DNA of 64,000 nucleotides, from assembly GCA_963841705.1 (NCBI GenBank), contig CAWJDY010000019.1, positions 194,945 to 258,944 on the forward strand. The letters run 5' to 3'. This DNA comes from VAZQ01 sp963841705. GTDB taxonomy: Bacteria > Pseudomonadota > Alphaproteobacteria > Rhizobiales > Xanthobacteraceae. Position 1 is the stretch's first letter; each line of letters opens with the position of its first letter. Below are positions 35,208 to 43,432 of the stretch, piece by piece. The translations under genes were made by a program, and so were the position numbers. The notes beneath the pieces are model-generated. The model was not told the DNA's origin, ran no database searches, and saw only the letters and a program-made list of their open reading frames with translations.

Positions 35208-37214
35208 GTAGGTGAGGATGTTACCACCCTCACCCCCCACGGACCCGGACGTGCAGGATTACCGCTTCCGGTTCTTCATGAGAGAGCCTGGCTAGCGGTG
35301 GCGTACTGATGGACGATGCGAGGTCGCGGGAGGGGATGGCGGGCGAGGAAGGCAGAGAACCGCTCCCATGAGAGAGGCTCCGAGCGCGTCCGCCGTTCCA
35401 GCCACTTCCTCCACGTCCTTGTGATCTGATGAGCGTAGGTGGCGAGTTGCCGGCTGTTCCCCGTGATACCGTAGTAGGCATAGTGACCTACCAGCTTCTC
35501 AGACAGCCGCTTGCGCTGATCGAGGATCGGCAGGTGGCGGTTGAACCGACACCACTCCTTCGCCGCGAGCAGCGCGCGAGCGAGCCGGCTCTTGGCCGTC
35601 CGTTGCCGTACCACGTTCTGCCCCTTGAGTGACTTCGCCCAGGTGTGGGTGAAGCCCAGAAAGTCGAACGGCGGTTCGGCGCAGTCCGGATGCGTGCCAC
35701 CTTTGCGCTCGGGGCGGAAGTCGACGAACCGGGTCTTGTCGGGATGCAGCGTGAGCCCATACCGTGCAAGCCGTTTCCCCAGCACTTCCAGAACCCGTTT
35801 GGCGTCGCGGTGGTTCTTGAACGTCATCACGAAGTCATCGGCAAAGCGCACCAACGTACACTCTCCCAGCATGCGGGGTCGCACCTCTGCCTCGAACCAT
35901 TCGTCCAGCACGTGGTGCAGGAAGATGTTCGAGAGCATCGGTGAGATGACGCCGCCTTGCGGGGTACCTTCAGTCGCAAGGCGCAGGGTTCCATCTTCCA
36001 GGACCCCTGCTTTCAGCCACTTGTCGATCATCCGTCGGATCACGCCATCCGTTACTCGCTGGTCGAGGAACGCCCGAAGTTGCGCGTGCGGAATCGAGTC
36101 GAAGTACTTGCGTATATCGACATCCAGCACCCAGTGCTGTCCATGCCACGAGATGGCGCCATGCAGTTTGCGCAGCGCCTCATGGGCTGAGCGTCGCGGT
36201 CGGAAGCCATACGAGCAAGGCATGAAGTCCTGCTCGTAGATGGTCGCCAGAACCATGACAATCGCCCGCTGCGCCACCTTGTCTTCAAAGGTCGGAATGC
36301 CGAGCGGCCGCTTTGAGCCGTCTGCCTTCGGGATGTAGGTTCTGCGCACCGGCGGTGCTTTGTAGCTTCCGGACTTGATGCGATTGAGCAGGTCCAAGAG
36401 ATTGGCCTGCAGCTTCGCTTCATATTCCTTCGCGGTAACACCGTCGATGCCAGTCGCTCCATCCTTGCGGGTCAGCCGGTAGGCTTTCAGCATCCATTCC
36501 AGATCGATAACGTGGTGCAGCGAGAACAGCACCTTCTTCGGCTTCGCTCTCGCCAGTTCGGCTATCCATTGTCGTTTCGTGTACAGGTTCGCGAGGTTCA
36601 TGTCCCCTCCCGTGTTTCCCGGCAATGGTTCTCTCTCACGACGCCTCCCTTTCCTCCATCGGGTCCCAGTGAGCCCAGTTCCCCGCTCTCGTCGGTACTA
36701 TGAAGGCGCTACGACTTCCCACCCGCGTATCAACGGTCACTTATTGGTTCGCTCCCGCCGCCCACGCGATCCTCCTGGTTCGTGTCCCGCCGTGGCGCTC
36801 CTGAAGGAGCGGAGGTCTCCTCCAGGCCGGGGCTTTTGTTGCCGGCTGCCCTGCTCCGGTTCTCGCACGTGGACGCGAATGGGATCTCTCAGGTCTTCAG
36901 GCGATCCATCCCGTGCCTCTGCTCCGTTCCAGGACCCCGGTCGAACCAACGTGCCCTCGCCAGTGACGGCCACGTCGATGCTGCCCCCGCATTCCGGACT
37001 ACGAAGGCTTCAGCGAAAATGATTTCGGGGCTAACCCGCAGCTTCAGCACCTGCTACCGTACGCTTCACGCGTGACGTTGCCGCACACGTGCAAGGCTCG
37101 CTTCCGGCTGGCGGGCTGCGCCTTTGCCGGGAGGGAGTTGAACCCTCTGGACCGCTACGAAAGGTTTCAGCTCGTTTTCACGATCGTCCTCCTCTCCTGC
37201 TCTCCTGACGCTAC
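35208..37214 (-). mobile_element. Group II intron, copy 2
   Basis: 2007 bp, same orientation and same position within the repeat as copy 1. It differs from copy 1 at one visible base (T at 37139 against C at 29684), which lies in a T-arm-like hairpin near the 5' end. Domain V-like hairpin follows the RT stop. Confidence 0.87.
35276..36601 (-). CDS. ltrA: Group II intron reverse transcriptase/maturase, copy 2
   Basis: 441 residues, identical in amino-acid sequence to copies 1 and 3, with the FADD catalytic motif and GTPQGGVISPMLSN. Intact, so the intron can still encode its own splicing and mobility protein. Confidence 0.93.
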   Translation of the reverse strand: MNLANLYTKRQWIAELARAKPKKVLFSLHHVIDLEWMLKAYRLTRKDGATGIDGVTAKEYEAKLQANLLDLLNRIKSGSYKAPPVRRTYIPKADGSKRPLGIPTFEDKVAQRAIVMVLATIYEQDFMPCSYGFRPRRSAHEALRKLHGAISWHGQHWVLDVDIRKYFDSIPHAQLRAFLDQRVTDGVIRRMIDKWLKAGVLEDGTLRLATEGTPQGGVISPMLSNIFLHHVLDEWFEAEVRPRMLGECTLVRFADDFVMTFKNHRDAKRVLEVLGKRLARYGLTLHPDKTRFVDFRPERKGGTHPDCAEPPFDFLGFTHTWAKSLKGQNVVRQRTAKSRLARALLAAKEWCRFNRHLPILDQRKRLSEKLVGHYAYYGITGNSRQLATYAHQITRTWRKWLERRTRSEPLSWERFSAFLARHPLPRPRIVHQYATASQALS

Positions 37215-37369
37215 CGGAATCCATAACCACAGGCGGTGCAGTGGTGAAAGTGGTTACGCTGCGGTGGCACACATTACTGCTTGGGGTTATGGATTCCGGG
37301 CTCGTCGGCAAGTCGCTGAAACCGACTTGCCGACGCCCCGGAATGACAGCGTAGTTTGTGACGCAGTAC
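37215..37369. repeat. MITE-like palindromic repeat D3, right part
   Basis: CGGAATCCATAACCACAGG to TTTGTGACGCAGTAC. The inner hairpin differs from D2 and D4: CGTCGGCAAGTCGCTGAAACC and its partner GACTTGCCGACG replace the GCAGGCAAATCGGC version, so this is an independent copy of the repeat and not a duplication of the whole intron locus. Confidence 0.85.
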
Positions 37370-37454
37370 CGCTAACCCGCCCTACATTATGGGCTCTGTA
37401 GCTGAGCGGCGGGCGCGAACGAGCAACTGGGCTTTCGAGAGAGAAGGCAAGGCC

Positions 37455-38296
37455 ATGCCCCATGTCGAGATTCCCGGCGCCAGGATTTTCTACGCGCTGG
37501 AGGGAGCGGGCAGCCCGCTGCTGCTGATCCCCGGCCTCGGCATGGATCATTCCTATTACCGGCTTGCCGTTCCGCTGCTTGCCGCCCGCTACAGCGTGCA
37601 TGCACTCGACCCGCGCGGGATCGGCAAGTCGACAAAGTCGCCGCCGCCCTATTCGGTCGAGGCATGGGCCGACGATTTCGCGGCGGTGATCGGCGCGCTC
37701 GGTTTCGGGCCGATCCATGTGCTCGGCTCCTCGCTCGGCGGCGCCATGGCGCTGGCATTGGCGGCACGCCATCCCGAGGCGGTGCGATCGCTCGTCGTGG
37801 TCGGCGCCTTCAGCGAGCTCGATCGCGCGACCGAGCTCAATTTCCGCCTGCGCCTGCGACTGATCGAAAAGCTCGGGATGAGCGACGAGGTCGCCGACTA
37901 CATGGGGCTGTGGACGCTGACGCGGAAGTTCATCAACAGCGATGCAGGCTACGCGCTGATGCGCGCCAATCAGGCCAACATCCGCAACAACTCAGCGGAG
38001 CTTATCGCGCCTTCGTCGAATCGCTGTTGCGCTGGGGCCGCTGCCAGCCCGGCCAGGAGCGCGAGCCGAAATTCACCGAGCAGCTGGGCGCGATCGGCGC
38101 GCCGACGCTGGTTGTCAGTTCCGACAACGATCACCTCATCCCGGCGGAGCTGAGCGAGCTGATCGCGGCACGGATCAAGACGGCCAGACTTGCTGTCATG
38201 CCCGGTGCCGGGCACATCCCGTTCATGGAGCAGCCGGGCAAGGCCGCGGAGATCGTGCTCGACTTCCTCGACCGGCTACCAAACAGCCATGAATGA
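37455..38296 (+). pseudogene. Alpha/beta hydrolase with an internal frameshift
   Basis: The first frame from ATG 37455 (preceded by GAAGGCAAGG) encodes PHVEIPGARIFYALEGAGSP, LLLIPGLGMDHSYY, DPRGIGKS and the nucleophile elbow HVLGSSLGGAMAL (serine near residue 95). At about 37990-38005 (after ANIRNNS) similarity passes to the next frame, which runs as AYRAFVESLLRWG, PTLVVSSDNDHLIP (acid) and GAGHIPFMEQPG (histidine) to a stop at 38294. Together they make a normal hydrolase of about 280 residues. Either a one-base frameshift has inactivated the gene or the base call is wrong there. Confidence 0.8.
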
Positions 38297-38343
38297 TATC
38301 TCGGCAGCAGCGAAACAGGTTTTGGTGCGATAGATTTTCCAGC

Positions 38344-38427
38344 GAGACAAATGTTGCTGAAACAAATGTTGAAACAAAATTTTGCGAGAAAATTTGCTTG
38401 ACAATGTAAGCGAGACTCATGTATAAA
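38344..38427 (+). promoter_or_regulatory. Strong promoter preceded by three tandem operator-like repeats
   Basis: TTGACA at 38398-38403 and TATAAA at 38422-38427, spacer 18, is the best sigma-70 consensus in the window. Immediately upstream are three tandem imperfect repeats: GAGACAAATGTTG (38344-38356), GAAACAAATGTTG (38359-38371) and GAAACAAAATTTTG (38371-38384). They look like binding sites for a regulator, possibly TetR-like. Confidence 0.6.
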
Positions 38428-38433
38428 AGCTGC

Positions 38434-38491
38434 ATTCTTCAGGCAGCGTGTTCAGAGCCCGGCGCGGGTTACTGCGCCGGGCTTTGTTCTT
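38434..38491 (+). ncRNA. Candidate small RNA (orphan promoter-terminator unit)
   Basis: The promoter at 38398-38427 would start transcription at about 38434. A Rho-independent terminator follows at once, giving a transcript near 57 nt with a 22-nt unpaired 5' part and a long hairpin. There is no ORF in it and no downstream gene on this strand before the minus-strand methyltransferase. It could also be an attenuated leader left over from a lost gene. Confidence 0.4.
38456..38491 (+). terminator. Rho-independent terminator
   Basis: 10-bp perfect stem AGCCCGGCGC (38456-38465) / GCGCCGGGCT (38474-38483) with an 8-base loop, followed by TTGTTCTT. Confidence 0.8.
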
Positions 38492-38929
38492 GGCGCGGCG
38501 CGGTAGGATGAGGGTGACTGTGATGGCAGCGATCCCCTAAGGCCGCTGCTGGCCGGATGGAGCAAGGGACATGCGCTCGCGGAATCACGTGATTTGCCGG
38601 CTCAACTTAAAGGAGAAAATCATTGCAAATTTCCTGTTGTTTACAATGGGAGCACCAATGGCTCACCCATCAGTTGTACTTGCAAACGAAACTCGGGGAC
38701 CACTGGAAGGAAGCCGGCCGATTGCGGCCATCCGTCGTCTACTCGCGGCTGTTTGGTTGGCGCAACCATCCTTGGCCATTTTCCGCGAACGAAGCCAACT
38801 TCCGCGAACGAAGCCAACGGCAAAACCATAGTGAAAACAACGTTTGAACATGAACAACACGAGGCTTGGCCAAACCAACCCGACAGAGCGCGACGCAGAA
38901 GAAAGCATCTTGGCCAAACAAACCCGAGG
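38492..38929. other. Unassigned repeat-bearing region before the methyltransferase 3' end
   Basis: About 440 bases, lower in G+C than the surroundings, with no convincing gene. It contains a perfect 19-bp tandem repeat TTCCGCGAACGAAGCCAAC (38781-38799 and 38800-38818) and a second pair CTTGGCCAAACCAACCCGA / CTTGGCCAAACAAACCCGA at 38865 and 38909. A GGAG-preceded small frame at about 38594-38847 reads as low-quality protein in every frame. Confidence 0.5.
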
Positions 38930-39958
38930 CTACAGTATCGAGAGCTCGTCCGCCTTTTTCATGCGCACCCTGCGCCCGTAGGTTTTACGTTTGTGCCTGG
39001 CTTGCGCGGCCTTGCCGTTGCTGCCGGCCTGCGTCGCGGCGATGGCATTGAGCTCATCGCGCCCCGGATATTTGGGCCGGCCGACGAGGAGCAGCGGGGA
39101 AGGTCCGGGCGCCTCGCGCAGGCGATCCTGCGCCATCTGCACGTAGGTCGGGTTGATGTCGATGCCGATATAGCGGCGGCGCATCTGCCTCGCGACGACG
39201 CAGGTCGTACCGGTGCCGGCAAAGGGATCGAGCACGATCTCGCCGGGAAAGTTGGCCGCGGCGCCGTAGGTGTAGAGCCGCATCAGCCGGGCCGGCAGCT
39301 TTTCCGGGAACGGCGCCGGGTGATCGCCCCCGCGCTTCACGTCGTGGGGATACATGAACCAGACCTGCTGGGTGAGATCGAGCCATTCGGCGCGGCTGAT
39401 GGCATTCGCGTCCTTCACCTGCGCGCGGAATTTCGGCGGCTTGCCCGGCTTCACGTACACGTTGATGAACTCGATCGTGTTGTTCTCGATGATGTTGCCG
39501 GGATAGGGATAGCTGCCGAACATCATCTTGGACGTCTGCTTCTGCCAGACGAACAGAGCGTAGCGCTGCAGCTCCGTCTGGCGGAGGATCGCGTGCTCCA
39601 GGTCGAAGGCAATGTTCTTGAGATGCCGGGTATGCTGAGGGATCATCGCCTTCGGGATCGGCATGATTGGTGCGTTGATGCACAACTTGCCGTTCGGGCG
39701 CAGCACCCGCGCGCATTGCGTCCACACCGACAGCATGTCGGCGAGATAGGCCTCATACGAGCTCCAGGGATTGGCAGCGCGATCGTATTCCACCGCCGTC
39801 CAGTAGGGCGGCGACGTCACCACCAGATCGATGCAGCCCGCGGGAAAGCGGGCAAGCACCGGCGCAGCGTGGCCGGTGAGCAGACGGCCGACGATCTCGG
39901 GAAGCGCCAATCGCGGCGCGGTTTCCGCGGCAGATGTTTGTTTGCTGGGCAGGCTCAT
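38930..39958 (-). CDS. DNA methyltransferase, SPPY (N4-cytosine or N6-adenine) type
   Basis: 342 residues. The catalytic motif IV is VVTSPPYW at about 47-54 and the SAM motif I is LDPFAGTGTTCVVARQ at about 243-258, followed by RRRYIGIDINPTYVQMA. This order (IV before I) is the beta class. SPPY usually goes with N4-cytosine methylation, though some SPPY enzymes methylate adenine. The last about 50 residues are basic. No restriction endonuclease is adjacent, so it looks like an orphan or phage-derived methyltransferase. Confidence 0.9.
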   Translation of the reverse strand: MSLPSKQTSAAETAPRLALPEIVGRLLTGHAAPVLARFPAGCIDLVVTSPPYWTAVEYDRAANPWSSYEAYLADMLSVWTQCARVLRPNGKLCINAPIMPIPKAMIPQHTRHLKNIAFDLEHAILRQTELQRYALFVWQKQTSKMMFGSYPYPGNIIENNTIEFINVYVKPGKPPKFRAQVKDANAISRAEWLDLTQQVWFMYPHDVKRGGDHPAPFPEKLPARLMRLYTYGAAANFPGEIVLDPFAGTGTTCVVARQMRRRYIGIDINPTYVQMAQDRLREAPGPSPLLLVGRPKYPGRDELNAIAATQAGSNGKAAQARHKRKTYGRRVRMKKADELSIL

Positions 39959-40267
39959 GGGATGGCGCGAATCGGCGGCAGCATCACTCTAGCCCGGATG
40001 GAGCACATCGCGCGACATCGGGGGGCCGTCCCCCCATGATGCAATGACATCGCGTGTCCCGGACGAGCGAGCCGGAGCTTGCTCCGGCGAGCGAAGATCC
40101 GGGACCCAGGGCAACAAGCGCATCCAGGTCCCATCACAACCGCAGCGCCTGTGGTTATGGATTCCGGGCTCCGCTCGCTATGCTCGCGGCCCCGGAATGA
40201 CACGGCGATTTCTGACGCGGTAGGGTGAGCCATTTCGAGGAGGCGAGCGGAAAGGGAGAATGGCAGC
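39959..40267. other. Intergenic with a short relative of the MITE-like repeat
   Basis: No credible gene. At about 40142-40222 the sequence GTGGTTATGGATTCCGGGCTC ... GCCCCGGAATGACAC ... TTTCTGACGCGGTAGG is a shorter relative of the D-family repeat without intron. The region separates divergent methyltransferase and hydrolase genes. Confidence 0.6.
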
Positions 40268-41494
40268 ATGAGAAAGCTTCGGACGCAGCGCGACAGTCAG
40301 CAATGGATGCTCGACCTCGCTCTGAACATGCGCGGCCGGGTGCAGAATTTCGAACGCGACGACCTGGAAGTGCCCGCTGGCAAGCGCGCGCGCAATTATC
40401 GCATGCTGCCGAAGGTGTGGCGGGAAGCGGCGGAGCGGCACGAGGCGCTCGCCAGGCTCGCGCAGAAGCAGGGCGCCAACACCACCGCGACCACCCATTA
40501 CGATCACGCCATCGAGGCCTACCGCATGGCGCAGCACCCGATCTTTTACGACGACCATCCCGTCAAGATCCGCCTCTGCAACAAGCTCAACGAGATGGTG
40601 GATCGGCGCAGCGAAGTAGCGGATTACCTGATCGAGCGCGTGGAAGTGCCGTTCGACGACGGCAAGACCATCTCCTGCCTGCTGCATCTTCTCCCCGACT
40701 GCCGCAAGGCGCCGGTCGTCATCTATGTGCCCGGGATGGACCAGACCAAGGAGGTGTTTCCCAAGGGGGCGCACAACATCGCCAGGGCGCGCGGGGTCCA
40801 CGTGCTGGCGATGGACGGCCCCGGCCAGGGTAATTCCAACATGCAGAAGATCCGCGCAGTGAAGGACAACTACGAGCGCGCGGGCGCGGCGGTGATCTCC
40901 TACCTGGCCAAACGTCCCGAGGTGGAGGCGGACCGGATCGCGATCTACGGCATCAGCATGGGCAGCTACTGGTCGCTGCGGCTTGCGAGCTACGACCGGC
41001 GCGTCGCCGCAGTCGTGAGCGCGGTCGCCTGCTTCAACCCGAACAGCACGATCTTCTCCCAGTCCTCCCCGCGCTTCAAACAGATGTTCATGTACATGGC
41101 GGGTTACGAGGACGAGGCCGCCTTTGACACGGAGGTTGCCGCCGGGATGACCGTGCGCGGCCAGCTCGGTACCATCGCCTGCCCGACCCTGCTGATCACC
41201 GGCGAGTTCGATCCGCTCTGCCCGCTCGAGGACGCGATCGCCGCCTACCACGAGCTCACCACGCATAAGGAGCTGTGGGTGTTCGAGAACCAGTATCATC
41301 CGCTGTGGTCGATCGGAAATCTCGGCGGGCTTGACGTGCACGACTATGCGCTGGACTGGCTGCAAGGCCTGTTCTCCGGACGCGTGCAGCCGACCCGGCA
41401 AGGGCGCATCGCCTACATCAGGGAAGGCGGCAGCGGGCCGTGGAGCGACTGCGAATGGGAGCCGCCGGTCGGCCCCGCGCAGGCATATTTCTAA
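40268..41494 (+). CDS. Alpha/beta hydrolase (DUF1100/FrsA-like, C-C bond or ester hydrolase)
   Basis: 408 residues: an N-terminal helical region of about 130 residues and then the hydrolase fold. Nucleophile elbow is IAIYGISMGSYWSLRLA (serine near 229), the acid is in TGEFDPLCPLEDA, and the histidine in ENQYHPLWSIG. Similar proteins include 2,6-dihydropseudooxynicotine hydrolase and FrsA-type hydrolases; substrate unknown. It begins a run with the small exported protein and the enolase-superfamily enzyme on the same strand. The start at 40268 has AAGGGAGAATGGCAGC in front. Confidence 0.87.
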   Translation: MRKLRTQRDSQQWMLDLALNMRGRVQNFERDDLEVPAGKRARNYRMLPKVWREAAERHEALARLAQKQGANTTATTHYDHAIEAYRMAQHPIFYDDHPVKIRLCNKLNEMVDRRSEVADYLIERVEVPFDDGKTISCLLHLLPDCRKAPVVIYVPGMDQTKEVFPKGAHNIARARGVHVLAMDGPGQGNSNMQKIRAVKDNYERAGAAVISYLAKRPEVEADRIAIYGISMGSYWSLRLASYDRRVAAVVSAVACFNPNSTIFSQSSPRFKQMFMYMAGYEDEAAFDTEVAAGMTVRGQLGTIACPTLLITGEFDPLCPLEDAIAAYHELTTHKELWVFENQYHPLWSIGNLGGLDVHDYALDWLQGLFSGRVQPTRQGRIAYIREGGSGPWSDCEWEPPVGPAQAYF

Positions 41495-41673
41495 CCAACC
41501 GTGCTCGGAGACGATTGATGCACGCTCGCGCAACAAACTCGGACAACTCCCTCTCCCCGTAAGAACGGGGAGAGGGAGCAGACCGAGCTTGTGTGACTCA
41601 ACGCGTGTCGCGTTTGCGGCGGAGGTCATTCCCGGGCAAGCTCGGTCCGGGTTTTCATCACTGGAGAGAAATC

Positions 41674-42114
41674 ATGAGGCATCTGGTTCTGGTGTCGGCG
41701 CTGCTCGGCGCCGCTCTTGCCACCGCCCACGCACAGGACGCCATTCCCGATTTGAGGGGGACGTGGACGGGAAAGGGCAAGGCGGTCGTGTTCGGCAACA
41801 ATCCTCATCATCCCGGCAGCCAGACCACGGCGGAGCCTCCGCGGGTGCATGAAATCGAGACCACCCACGTGGTCGAGGGCCAGGACGGCCGTCTCGCCTG
41901 GGGTCATTCTTCCTCCACGACCGCCGACACCAAGGAGCCGTTCGCCTGGGCCATCTCGGCGGACAACGAGACCGTCGTCGGGGCCGATCCGGATGGCTAC
42001 TTTCAGATCACGCTGCTTTCGGCCGACCAGATGGAGAAATGCTATCTGCAGAACGAAAACGGCCCCACGCACTCGATCGTGGCCACCTGCTACACCATGA
42101 ACCGCGTGAAATAG
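41674..42114 (+). CDS. Exported hypothetical protein
   Basis: 146 residues with a signal peptide (MRHLVLVSALLGAALATAHA) and mature start QDAIPDLRGTWTGKGKAVVF, suggestive of a small beta-barrel or lipocalin-like periplasmic protein. Two cysteines (KCYLQN and ATCYTMNR) could form a disulphide. It lies 15 bases before the enolase-superfamily gene, so co-expression is likely. No named family recognised. Confidence 0.82.
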   Translation: MRHLVLVSALLGAALATAHAQDAIPDLRGTWTGKGKAVVFGNNPHHPGSQTTAEPPRVHEIETTHVVEGQDGRLAWGHSSSTTADTKEPFAWAISADNETVVGADPDGYFQITLLSADQMEKCYLQNENGPTHSIVATCYTMNRVK

Positions 42115-42129
42115 GGTGAGAATCAGAAG

Positions 42130-43263
42130 ATGAAAATCAAGCGGCTGGAGCCGATTGCGGTCAGCATCCCGATGCAGAAGCCGGTGGTCATGGCGGGTGT
42201 CGAGATCAGGACCGCGGACAACGTGCTCGTGCGCATGGAAGCAGACAACGGCACCATCGGCTGGGGCGAGGCCGCATCCGCTCCCACCATGACGGGCGAG
42301 ACGGTCGAGAGCATGATGACGGCCGTCGCTTATCTTGCGCCCGCAGTGGAAGGCCGCCCGGCGCACGATATCGCGGGCACCGTGACGGCCATGCGGGAGC
42401 GCATGTACGCCAACACCTCAGCCAAGGCCGCAATCGAGATGGCGCTGCACGACATTGTCGGCCGCGCTACCGGCGCGCCCGCCCATGCGCTCCTCGGCGG
42501 CAAGCAGCGAAGCCGCATGCCCATTCTCGGCGTCATCGGCACCGGCGAGCTTGCCTCCGACCTGCGCGAGGCGGAGAGCAAAAAGGCGCAGGGCTATATC
42601 GCGTTCAAGATCAAGGTCGGCATCGACAAGCCGCTCACAGATGCCGAGCGCACGCGCCGCATCTGCGCGCTGCTCGGATCCGGCGCGCTGATTTCCGCCG
42701 ATGCCAACCAGGGCTGGAGCACGCAGGAGGCGGTGCAATACCTGCGCGCGCTCGCAGGCTCACGCCTCGACTTCTTCGAGCAGCCGGTGGCGGCGGAGGA
42801 CATCGCCGGGATGGCGACCGTAGCCAAAGCTGCCGCCGAAGGCGGCGCGACGGCGATCGGCGCCGACGAAAGCATCCATTCGCTGGACGATCTCCGGCGC
42901 TTCCATGCGCAGGGTGCCGCGCGCGGGGCGAGCCTCAAAACCATCAAGCTCGGCGGCATGCGCGCGGTCATGGAGGCAGGAAGGCTGTGCGAAGAGCTCG
43001 GGCTCAAGGTCAATGTCGCCGCCAAGACCGGCAAGTCGAGCATCGCCTGCGCCGCCGCCGTGCATATTGCCGCAGCGCTGCCGCAGATCGCCTGGGGCCT
43101 CACCCTGTCCAACGAGGGGCTTGCGGATGACGTGACCGCGCGTCCCATCCGCATTGCCGGCGGACACGTGGAAGTCTCCGATGCTCCCGGTCTCGGCATC
43201 GAGGTCGATGAGGACCGGGTGCGCCGCTACCGCCGCGATGTGCCGCTGCGCTACGTGGCGTGA
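42130..43263 (+). CDS. Mandelate racemase/muconate lactonizing enzyme-family protein
   Basis: 377 residues, enolase superfamily. N-terminal capping domain with IGWGEAAS, then the barrel: AFKIKVG (KxK, catalytic lysines near 158-160), SADANQGW (metal ligand Asp), FFEQPV (Glu), GADESIH (Asp/Glu), and IKLGGM. The distal KTGKSSIACAA lysine replaces a histidine, as in MLE/dipeptide-epimerase subgroups. It could be a cycloisomerase or an N-acylamino acid/dipeptide racemase; assignment would need the substrate. It ends the host part before the prophage-like region. Confidence 0.9.
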   Translation: MKIKRLEPIAVSIPMQKPVVMAGVEIRTADNVLVRMEADNGTIGWGEAASAPTMTGETVESMMTAVAYLAPAVEGRPAHDIAGTVTAMRERMYANTSAKAAIEMALHDIVGRATGAPAHALLGGKQRSRMPILGVIGTGELASDLREAESKKAQGYIAFKIKVGIDKPLTDAERTRRICALLGSGALISADANQGWSTQEAVQYLRALAGSRLDFFEQPVAAEDIAGMATVAKAAAEGGATAIGADESIHSLDDLRRFHAQGAARGASLKTIKLGGMRAVMEAGRLCEELGLKVNVAAKTGKSSIACAAAVHIAAALPQIAWGLTLSNEGLADDVTARPIRIAGGHVEVSDAPGLGIEVDEDRVRRYRRDVPLRYVA

Positions 43264-43396
43264 AACATTTGTGTCGTGCACGTACATACCCCCAGCATAA
43301 ACCCGCAGGAAGCAGCAGGAGCTTGCATTTCCCCCATAGGACGTGTTACTGCACATTTGTAAGTACCGCACAAGCCATGGCTAGCTAGCAGGACCG

Positions 43397-43415
43397 TGCT
43401 TCCCATGTGCTTCCA
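43397..43415 (+). repeat. Period-11 TGCTTCC direct repeats, left end
   Basis: TGCTTCCCA (43397-43405) and TGCTTCCA (43408-43415), 11 bases apart, directly before the integrase. The same motif with the same period occurs at 49811-49830 (inverted) and 59513-59549. One helical-turn spacing suggests integrase arm-type sites or a regulator. Confidence 0.6.
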
Positions 43416-43432
43416 AACCAAGGGGGACTATC

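Noticed and set aside
38594..40039. Plus-strand 481-codon frame through the methyltransferase
   Set aside because: Most of it is the antisense shadow of the methyltransferase; the first 100 codons lie in the repeat-bearing region and have no recognisable motif.
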